Positions 32,582 through 38,743 of a DNA stretch of 38,743 bases are shown here, one piece after another. Under the pieces are notes generated by a model that made no database searches, was not told where the DNA came from, and saw nothing but the letters and a program-made list of their open reading frames with translations. The DNA lies in NCBI GenBank assembly GCA_903851195.1, contig CAINNJ010000027.1, positions 1 to 38,743 on the forward strand, written 5' to 3'. The position numbers were made by a program, and so were the translations under genes. The DNA is from an uncultured Acidobacteriia bacterium. GTDB lineage: Bacteria; Acidobacteriota; Terriglobia; Bryobacterales; Bryobacteraceae. Position 1 is the first letter of the stretch. Each line of letters opens with the position of its first letter.

Positions 32582-33964
32582 ATGCAACCGGTAGAATTAC
32601 CAGATAAGATACACGTCGGGACGGTAATCGACGAAGGCCACAGCCTCGCCTCGGTTTCCGACAAAGTCGCGGGTATCGTTCTTAAGCGGAAGATCACGCT
32701 GGGCTGGGTTTTCGGCCTGCTGATCTCCTTCGCGGTGCTGCAGAACCTGATGGCGGGCGCCACCTGGCTGCTCATCAAGGGCGTCGGCGTCTGGGGTATT
32801 AACATCCCGATCGGCTGGGGCTTCGCGATCATCAACTTCGTCTGGTGGATCGGTATCGGCCACGCCGGCACGCTGATCTCGGCCATTCTGCTGCTTCTCA
32901 ATCAATCGTGGCGCAACGCGATCAATCGTTTCGCCGAAGCGATGACCTTGTTCGCCGTCATGTGCGCGGGCATGTTCCCGGTGCTGCACACGGGCCGTCC
33001 GTGGCTGGCCTACTGGCTGCTCCCGATTCCGAATACGATGGGAATGTGGCCGCAGTTCCGCAGCCCGCTTTTGTGGGACGTGTTCGCGGTATCGACGTAC
33101 CTGACCATCTCCGCGGTGTTCTGGTTCGTCGGTCTGATTCCCGATCTCGCGACTCTGCGCGATTCGGCCAAGACTCCGACCTCGCGGCTCATCTACGGTA
33201 TGCTGGCGATGGGCTGGCGCAACTCGGCCCGGCACTGGCAGAGGTACGAAAAAGCCTCTCTGCTGCTCGCCGGTCTGGCGACTCCGCTGGTCGTCTCCGT
33301 GCATACGGTCGTCAGTTTTGACTTCGCGGTCTCGATCATCCCCGGCTGGCACACGACGATCTTCCCGCCCTACTTTGTGGCGGGCGCCATCTACTCCGGC
33401 TTCGCCATGGTGCTGACGCTGATGATTCCGGTCCGCCGCTTCTACGGCCTCGACGACATTATCACGCTGCGCCACCTCAATAACATGGCGAAAGTAACGC
33501 TGGCCACGGCATTAATTGTCGCCTACGGCTACACGATGGAAGCGTTCTTCGGTTACTTCAGCGCCGACACGTACGAGAAATTCATGATCTGGAACCGCAT
33601 GACGGGTCCGTACGCGATCTTCTACTGGTGCCTGATTCTGTGCAACATCATTACCCCGCAGTTCCTGTGGTCGAAGAAGATTCGAACCAGTCCGGGAATT
33701 CTGTGGATCATTTCGATCATCGTCAACATTGGCATGTGGCTGGAGCGCTTCGTCATCGTGGTGACGAGTCTGCACCGTGACTTCCTGCCCTCGAGCTGGG
33801 GCTACTATGCGCCCACCATCTGGGACTGGGCGGTTTACACCGGCACACTCGGTCTGTTCATGACGCTGATCTTCCTGTTCGTGCGGGTTCTGCCCATGAT
33901 TACGATCTTCGAACTACGCATGCTGCTTCCCTCGGCAAGCGTGAAGGAGCCGGTTGCGCAATGA
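32582..33964 (+). CDS. actC: ACIII quinol-site membrane subunit C (NrfD-like)
   Basis: A 460-aa polytopic protein of the NrfD/PsrC family with about ten membrane helices. FGLLISFAVLQNLMAGATWL, GWGFAIINFVWWIGIGHAG, and later HTVVSFDFAVSIIPGWHTTI, with the GWH typical of ACIII C and F subunits. It forms one of the two quinone-binding membrane modules of ACIII and may take part in proton movement. It starts 3 bp after actB and overlaps actD by 4 bp. Confidence 0.95.
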   Translation: MQPVELPDKIHVGTVIDEGHSLASVSDKVAGIVLKRKITLGWVFGLLISFAVLQNLMAGATWLLIKGVGVWGINIPIGWGFAIINFVWWIGIGHAGTLISAILLLLNQSWRNAINRFAEAMTLFAVMCAGMFPVLHTGRPWLAYWLLPIPNTMGMWPQFRSPLLWDVFAVSTYLTISAVFWFVGLIPDLATLRDSAKTPTSRLIYGMLAMGWRNSARHWQRYEKASLLLAGLATPLVVSVHTVVSFDFAVSIIPGWHTTIFPPYFVAGAIYSGFAMVLTLMIPVRRFYGLDDIITLRHLNNMAKVTLATALIVAYGYTMEAFFGYFSADTYEKFMIWNRMTGPYAIFYWCLILCNIITPQFLWSKKIRTSPGILWIISIIVNIGMWLERFVIVVTSLHRDFLPSSWGYYAPTIWDWAVYTGTLGLFMTLIFLFVRVLPMITIFELRMLLPSASVKEPVAQ

Positions 33965-34515
33965 GCGTTCATACCGACGACGATCAGATAACTTTGTACG
34001 GCCTGATAGCGGAGTTTGAGACGCCGGGCGAACTCGTGGCGGCAGCGCGCCGCACGCGGGAAGCCGGCTTCAAAAAATACGACGCGTACTCGCCTTATCC
34101 CATCCATGAACTGGATGCCGCGATGGATCTGCATGACAACCGGGTTTCGCTCTTCACTTTGATCGGCGGACTGCTCGGCTGCGCCGGCGGTTTCGGACTC
34201 GCGACCTGGGTTTCGGCCGTGGCATGGCCGCTGAACGTGGGCGGACGCCCGATCATCAGCGTGCCCATGTTCATCCCCGTTACGTTCGAATGCACCATTT
34301 TGCTGGGCGGACTGACGGCCGCGATCAGTATGCTGATCATGAACGGCCTGCCGCAGCCCTATCATCCGGTTTTCAATGTCGAGCGCTTTGTGAACGCCTC
34401 CCGAAGCAAGTTCTTCCTGTGCATCGAGTCGGACGATCCAAAATTCGACAGGACGATGACGCAGGGCTTCCTCGAAAGTCTGGGCGCCGAAGAAGTGGCC
34501 GAGGTGGCCGCATGA
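33961..34515 (+). CDS. actD: ACIII subunit D (DUF3341)
   Basis: A 184-aa membrane protein. The opening YGLIAEFETPGELVAAARRT and KKYDAYSPYPIHELDAAM are diagnostic for DUF3341/ActD. Two membrane helices follow (LIGGLLGCAGGFGLATWV and ECTILLGGLTAAISMLIMN). It binds the membrane subunits of ACIII and has no cofactor. It overlaps both neighbours by ATGA junctions, ensuring stoichiometric translation. Confidence 0.95.
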   Translation: MSVHTDDDQITLYGLIAEFETPGELVAAARRTREAGFKKYDAYSPYPIHELDAAMDLHDNRVSLFTLIGGLLGCAGGFGLATWVSAVAWPLNVGGRPIISVPMFIPVTFECTILLGGLTAAISMLIMNGLPQPYHPVFNVERFVNASRSKFFLCIESDDPKFDRTMTQGFLESLGAEEVAEVAA

Positions 34516-35276
34516 GCCTCGGAATGAATTTCCACAACAACTTTCGTCCGCTCGCGGTATTGGCGCTTTCGTGCGTCAGCATCTTCCTTGGCGGTTGCCG
34601 GCAGGACATGCAGGATCAGCCGAAGTACAAGCCGCAGCGCCCGAGTCAGTTCTTCGCGGATGGCCGTTCCGGCCGCCCCGAACTGGAAGGTACTGTAGCT
34701 CGCGGCGCCCTGAATGACGATTCGGCCTTCTACGAGGGCAAAGACGAAAAGGGCGGCGATGTCGATGTGTTTCCGGTTGCCGTCGATCGCGCTTTCATCG
34801 AACGCGGGCAACAGCGCTACGACATCTACTGCGCTCCCTGCCACGGCAGAATCGGTAACGGCTTAGGCATGATCGTTCGGCGCGGTTTCAAACAACCGCC
34901 GTCGTATCACATCGACCGCCTGCGGAACGCTCCGGCGGGTCATTTCTACGATGTGATTACCAACGGATACGGCGCCATGCTGAACTACGCGGCGCAGGTG
35001 CAGCCGCGGGATCGCTGGGCGATTGTCGCTTACATCCGCGCTCTGCAGTACAGTCAGAACGCAAACATCAATGAACTGACGGCGGACGCCCGCTCGAAGG
35101 TTCCGGCAGCGGGAGCCCCGCTGAGCGCCGAACAGCAGGCGGCTCGCAAGTCCCAGCCGCTGGTTCCGGCGGACAGCGATTTCTATAATTTCCCGGCCGA
35201 ACCCGCAACACCTTCCGGAGTTCCTGGCGCGAGTGGCGCAGGGGCCCGCAAATCGAACCAGCCAGAGAGAAAATGA
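34512..35276 (+). CDS. actE: ACIII monoheme cytochrome c lipoprotein (ActE)
   Basis: A 254-aa lipoprotein. Signal sequence with lipobox SIFLGGC, cysteine near residue 32, so the mature protein is lipid-anchored to the outer face of the inner membrane. One heme site, YCAPCHGRIGNGLGMIV, and a later GYGAMLNYAAQVQPRDRWAIVAYIRALQ with the probable Met ligand and class I cytochrome c end helix. A Pro/Ala-rich tail of 50 residues follows. It is the likely electron exit from ACIII toward the cytochrome domain of CoxB. ATG at 34512 overlaps the actD stop. Confidence 0.93.
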   Translation: MSLGMNFHNNFRPLAVLALSCVSIFLGGCRQDMQDQPKYKPQRPSQFFADGRSGRPELEGTVARGALNDDSAFYEGKDEKGGDVDVFPVAVDRAFIERGQQRYDIYCAPCHGRIGNGLGMIVRRGFKQPPSYHIDRLRNAPAGHFYDVITNGYGAMLNYAAQVQPRDRWAIVAYIRALQYSQNANINELTADARSKVPAAGAPLSAEQQAARKSQPLVPADSDFYNFPAEPATPSGVPGASGAGARKSNQPERK

Positions 35277-36505
35277 CGACGACGGAACATAGTTATCAAA
35301 CCGCCCCGCAACTCAGCGACACGCTGAAGCGGTATTCGTCCATCGCGACGTTCATCGGGCTTGTTTTCCTCGCGCTGCTGGTGGCAGGTCTGTTCCTCGA
35401 GGGTGGCGGTCTGACCGGCCCCGGGATGGAGCATTTCCTCCGCGCGTACCTGGTGGGTTTCTGGCTCTGGTTTGGCGCCGGCGCGGGATGCCTGCTCATC
35501 CTGATGACGCAGTATCTGACCGGCGGCGCGTGGGGCGTGATGATCCGGCGCCCGGCCGAAGCCGGCGCCAAAACGCTTTATGTGATGGTCCTGCTGTTCC
35601 TGCCGCTGCTGCTGTTCCGTGAGCAGCTTTACTGGTGGACCACGCCGGCGGGACTGGCCGACAAAGTCATTCACGCGAAGCACTACTATCTGAACGTTCC
35701 ATTCCTGTGGGTACGCTGGATTATCTATGCCGCGTTCCTGTGCTTCTTTACGTGGCGGCTGACGACCTGGTCGAAGCTCGAGGACGAGACGAAGTCGATG
35801 AAATACTCGGCCCTGCTCGAAAAGCTGAGCGCGCCGGGCGTGCTGATCTTCTTCATCCTGATGACGTTCTGCGCGGTCGATTACCTGATGACCCTGGAGC
35901 CTTACTGGTATTCGACGGTATACGGATTCATGATCGTGATCGGCTGGGTGCTCACGGCCATCGCGGTGCTGATTGCAACGCTGACGATGCTGGAGAAGTA
36001 CGCACCGCTCGACCACGCCTTAACGAGAAGGCACTACCATGATTTAGGCAAGCTGATGTTTGCCATGGTGATGATGTGGGCGTACCTGAACTTCTCGCAG
36101 TTGCTGATCACGTGGTCGGGCAACCTGCCGACGGAAATCGTCTGGTACATCAAACGCTGGAATGGCGGCTGGCAGGTTGTGGCTCTGATTCTGCTCTTCG
36201 GGCATTTCGTTCTGCCCTTTCTGCTGCTGCTCTCGCAGACCACCAAGCGGAATTCGAAGCTGGTGGGTGTGGTGGCGATGTATATCGTCGCGGTTCACGC
36301 GATCGACGTTTACTCGCTGGTGGAACCGAACTTCACCAAAGTAACGGACCCGCACTTTTATTTCTCGTGGATGGACCTGGCTGCGCCGGTCGGCTTCGGC
36401 GGACTCTGGCTTGCTATGTTCTTCCGTAACCTGCCCGGCATGCCCCTGCTTCCGCTGGGCGCCCCCGATCTGAAAAAGGCACTGAACCATGGCAGAGATC
36501 ACTAA
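35273..36505 (+). CDS. actF: ACIII membrane subunit F (second quinone-type module)
   Basis: A 410-aa protein with about ten membrane helices, the NrfD-like twin of ActC in ACIII. Recognisable segments are FLRAYLVGFWLWFGAGAGCL, PAEAGAKTLYVMVLLFLPLL, FCAVDYLMTLEPYWYSTVYG and FSQLLITWSGNLPTEIVWY. Start ATG at 35273 overlaps actE. Its last 17 bp overlap the next gene. Confidence 0.95.
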   Translation: MTTTEHSYQTAPQLSDTLKRYSSIATFIGLVFLALLVAGLFLEGGGLTGPGMEHFLRAYLVGFWLWFGAGAGCLLILMTQYLTGGAWGVMIRRPAEAGAKTLYVMVLLFLPLLLFREQLYWWTTPAGLADKVIHAKHYYLNVPFLWVRWIIYAAFLCFFTWRLTTWSKLEDETKSMKYSALLEKLSAPGVLIFFILMTFCAVDYLMTLEPYWYSTVYGFMIVIGWVLTAIAVLIATLTMLEKYAPLDHALTRRHYHDLGKLMFAMVMMWAYLNFSQLLITWSGNLPTEIVWYIKRWNGGWQVVALILLFGHFVLPFLLLLSQTTKRNSKLVGVVAMYIVAVHAIDVYSLVEPNFTKVTDPHFYFSWMDLAAPVGFGGLWLAMFFRNLPGMPLLPLGAPDLKKALNHGRDH

Positions 36506-37049
36506 GCACAATCCCGAAAAAAAGCACGGTAACGGCCCCGAAGAGACCACTGGCGCCGCGGCTCAAAGCAGCGGACAGGTTTCCTTCGAGCGCGGGGATA
36601 TCAACGTTTATCAGGTCACCGGGTTTGGCATTGGCCTGCTGATCTCCTGTATTGTCGTCATTTTCGCGATGTGGGCTCTGTTCCATTTCCTGGCCAAACA
36701 CGCTGACGAGACTACCCAAACGCCGAACTCGCCCGCCATGATGACGGAACGGCCTTCGCTGCCGCCCGAACCGCGACTGAGCGGCCTGCGGCCGAAGCCG
36801 GAGAACCCGGTGACGCCGAAGGTGGAACTGGATCAAATGCGCGCCGATGAGGACGCGATCCTCAACAACTACGGTTGGGTCGATCCGGGCAAAGGCACCG
36901 TACGGATTCCTATCACTGAGGCGATCGGTATGGTCGCTCAGAAGGGTCTGCCTTCGAAGCCAAGCCCCGCCGGCGGAAACGAAGGCGGCTTCCGGATGAT
37001 CCCGTCGGACGCCAGCAGCGGACGCACTCTCGAAAAGATTTCTCAGTAA
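36489..37049 (+). CDS. one-TM protein of unknown function in the ACIII/oxidase operon
   Basis: A 186-aa protein: a hydrophilic N-terminus, one membrane helix (VTGFGIGLLISCIVVIFAMW, about 43-62), a Pro-rich linker, and a small C-terminal domain with RADEDAILNNYGWVDPGKGT and VRIPITEAIGMVAQKGLP. I know this YGWVD...VRIPI..A......GLP motif from short proteins next to ACIII, SCO and cox genes in several phyla, but not a function for it. It lies between actF and the SCO gene, overlapping actF by 17 bp. A role as an extra ACIII subunit or as an assembly factor of the oxidase is inferred from position only. No heme or metal motif is present. Confidence 0.75.
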   Translation: MAEITKHNPEKKHGNGPEETTGAAAQSSGQVSFERGDINVYQVTGFGIGLLISCIVVIFAMWALFHFLAKHADETTQTPNSPAMMTERPSLPPEPRLSGLRPKPENPVTPKVELDQMRADEDAILNNYGWVDPGKGTVRIPITEAIGMVAQKGLPSKPSPAGGNEGGFRMIPSDASSGRTLEKISQ

Positions 37050-37059
37050 TCGGGTTGTC

Positions 37060-38013
37060 ATGAATTTAAAGAAATACATTTCGGCGTCTCTGGGAGCTTT
37101 CGCTCTCACGTCGGCCCTGTGGAGCGCCGGCATACCGGTCTTCGCGCAGGCGACGCCGGCGCCGGGCTTCGCACCTGCCGGGAGCGCAGCCGCGGAATCC
37201 GACGTGGAAGGTCCGGTGATCGGTCGGGCGCAGCCTGCCCGGGCGCAGGACATGCTGAATATGAAGGGCGGCGATCGTCCGGTCTCACTGAAAAACGTGA
37301 CGATTGAACAGCGCCTGAATTCGCAGCTGCCCCTCGACGCGGAGTTCCGGGACGAAAGCGGCAAGACGGTGCCGCTGGGTTCTTACTTCGGTAAACGTCC
37401 GGTGGTGCTGGCTCTGGTGTACTACGACTGCCCGATGCTCTGCACGCAGATTCTGAACGGCATGGTGCGCGCGGCGAAGGTGCTTACGTTCGTGCCGGGT
37501 AAAGAATACGACGTGGTCGCCATCAGTTTCGACGCGCGGGAAACCGCGAAACTGGCGGCGGAAAAGAAGGCACTCTACCTGAAGCGTTACGGGCATCCGG
37601 AGACGGCCGACGGGTGGCATTTTCTCACCGGGGACATCAATTCGATTAAGCGGGTGACCGACGCGGTGGGCTTCCGTTACATCTGGGACGTTCACACGGC
37701 GCAGTTCGCCCATGCGAGCGCGATTTACGTCCTGACGCCGGAAGGCCGGCTGTCCAAATATTTTTACGGTATCGACTACTCACCCAAAGATATGCGGCTG
37801 GGGTTGATCGAAGCATCGAACAACAAGATCGGAAATCCGGTGGATCAGATCATGCTGTTCTGTTACCATTTCGATCCCCACTCCGCGAAATACACGCCAA
37901 TTGCGCTGGGGTTATTGCGCGTGGCAGGAGCGGCTACGGTTTTGACACTGGGGGGATTTGTGTTTATCATGCTGCGGCGCGAGAGCCGTCAGAAAGGGAG
38001 TCTGCCCGCCTGA
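37060..38013 (+). CDS. SCO1/SenC-family copper chaperone
   Basis: A 317-aa membrane-anchored protein that would deliver copper to the CuA centre of CoxB. Signal peptide at the N-terminus, then a thioredoxin-like domain. The copper-binding CxxxC is in VYYDCPMLCTQILNGM, and the distal His is in FAHASAIYVLTPEG. A C-terminal membrane helix (VAGAATVLTLGGFVFIML) is longer than in many SCO proteins, which have an N-terminal anchor only. The coxB start is 3 bp after its stop. Position just before coxB fits the role. Confidence 0.9.
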   Translation: MNLKKYISASLGAFALTSALWSAGIPVFAQATPAPGFAPAGSAAAESDVEGPVIGRAQPARAQDMLNMKGGDRPVSLKNVTIEQRLNSQLPLDAEFRDESGKTVPLGSYFGKRPVVLALVYYDCPMLCTQILNGMVRAAKVLTFVPGKEYDVVAISFDARETAKLAAEKKALYLKRYGHPETADGWHFLTGDINSIKRVTDAVGFRYIWDVHTAQFAHASAIYVLTPEGRLSKYFYGIDYSPKDMRLGLIEASNNKIGNPVDQIMLFCYHFDPHSAKYTPIALGLLRVAGAATVLTLGGFVFIMLRRESRQKGSLPA

Positions 38014-38016
38014 TAT

Positions 38017-38743
38017 ATGATGGAAGCCAAAAGTTTTCAGCTCTTTCCTGAGGCGGCGTCGACGATCGCTGGTAGTGTGGACGGGCTCTATGCGTTCCTG
38101 GTCCTGGTCAGCGCCTTCTTCTCGCTGCTTATCGCGTTCCTCGTCGTTTTCTTCGCCTATAAGTACCGACATAAGAAGGGCGTGCCGTTCCAGCCCGAAC
38201 CGTACGACGAACACAGCGCCGGCGGGATGATTCTCGAAATCGTCTGGACGGCGATTCCGCTCGGCCTCTCGATGATCATGTTCATCTGGGGTGTCAGCAT
38301 CTACTTCACCGAAGCCCGGCCGCCGGCCAACTCGATGGAGATTTACGTCACCGGTAAGCAGTGGATGTGGAAGATCCAGCATATGGAAGGCGCCCGTGAA
38401 ATCAACGAGCTCCACATTCCGGTGGGCCGCAATGTGAAGCTCACGATGACATCGGAAGACGTGATTCACGACTTCTATATTCCGGCTTTCCGTACCAAGG
38501 CAGACGTTCTGCCCGGACGGTATACGACGGAATGGTTCCAGGCCACCAAGGTGGGCGCTTATCATATCTTCTGCGCCGAGTATTGCGGGACCAAACACTC
38601 GGGCATGGTTGGCACCGTGTATGTGATGACGCAGGCCGACTACAATACGTGGCTGGGCTCCGGCAGCGGAGAAGGGTCCATGGCAGAGCAGGGCCAGTCG
38701 TTGTTCAACCAACTGGGTTGTGGCAACTGCCATGCGAGTCTGG
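38017..38743 (+). CDS. coxB: cytochrome c oxidase subunit II with fused cytochrome c (partial)
   Basis: The first 242 codons are in the window; the gene continues past the edge. Two membrane helices (about 26-48 and 73-94), then the CuA cupredoxin domain with ligands H151, C186, E188, C190, H194 and M197 in EDVIHDFYIP and FCAEYCGTKHSGM. A linker of Gly/Ser leads to a cytochrome c domain with CGNCH at 235-239, so this is a caa3-type oxidase subunit. Start ATG at 38017 is followed by a second ATG; AAGGGAG lies about 18 nt upstream, further than usual. It would take electrons from ActE through the attached heme. Confidence 0.93.
   Translation, partial: MMEAKSFQLFPEAASTIAGSVDGLYAFLVLVSAFFSLLIAFLVVFFAYKYRHKKGVPFQPEPYDEHSAGGMILEIVWTAIPLGLSMIMFIWGVSIYFTEARPPANSMEIYVTGKQWMWKIQHMEGAREINELHIPVGRNVKLTMTSEDVIHDFYIPAFRTKADVLPGRYTTEWFQATKVGAYHIFCAEYCGTKHSGMVGTVYVMTQADYNTWLGSGSGEGSMAEQGQSLFNQLGCGNCHASL

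Overview
The window looks like chromosomal DNA from a high-GC acidobacterium, most likely of the Solibacter/Bryobacter group. The grounds are the alternative complex III (ACIII) operon leading straight into a caa3-type cytochrome oxidase gene, a split terminase pair with a companion small-protein family that I associate with Acidobacteria, a YpdA-type bacillithiol-disulfide reductase, and the style of the hypothetical proteins. The placement rests on gene content read by eye, not on a search.

Layout. 1-624 has no gene but carries two tandem repeat arrays: three 90-bp units, each folding into a long hairpin, and about five 15-bp units. 625-14393 is an envelope polysaccharide region: a GT4 glycosyltransferase, a DUF362 protein, an acyltransferase-3 membrane protein, a GDP-mannose 3,5-epimerase-like enzyme, a second glycosyltransferase, a second sugar epimerase and a Wzc-like tyrosine autokinase. 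A phage-derived or mobile island at about 4382-8666 interrupts it. The island holds a small hypothetical gene, a terminase large subunit split into nuclease and ATPase genes, a decayed and an intact copy of a small-protein gene with a shared leader, a ribbon-helix-helix gene with a frameshifted partner, and a DUF433/DUF5615 toxin-antitoxin-like pair.

14570-21718 is mixed housekeeping and signalling: MetY, a DUF3108 secreted protein with an SGNH hydrolase, a tiny membrane protein, endonuclease IV with an apparent CTG start, a small secreted protein, a diguanylate cyclase overlapping a response regulator, and an SRPBCC/ArsR pair behind a perfect 11-bp inverted repeat.

21778-28617 carries alaS, ypdA, a two-gene module whose HEPN partner is frameshifted, a secreted alpha/beta hydrolase and aroA. 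28948 to the window end is one tightly packed plus-strand respiratory operon: ActA pentaheme cytochrome, ActB Mo/FeS-like protein, ActC, ActD, ActE monoheme lipoprotein, ActF, a one-TM protein of unknown function, a SCO copper chaperone, and CoxB with a fused cytochrome c domain, cut by the window edge. Together these would move electrons from quinol through ACIII to a terminal oxidase and help assemble its CuA centre.

The most interesting points are the terminase island with its duplicated leader, two frameshifted toxin-like genes, the hairpin repeat array, the two dyads 40 bp apart in front of the SRPBCC/ArsR pair, and the unnamed protein in the respiratory operon.
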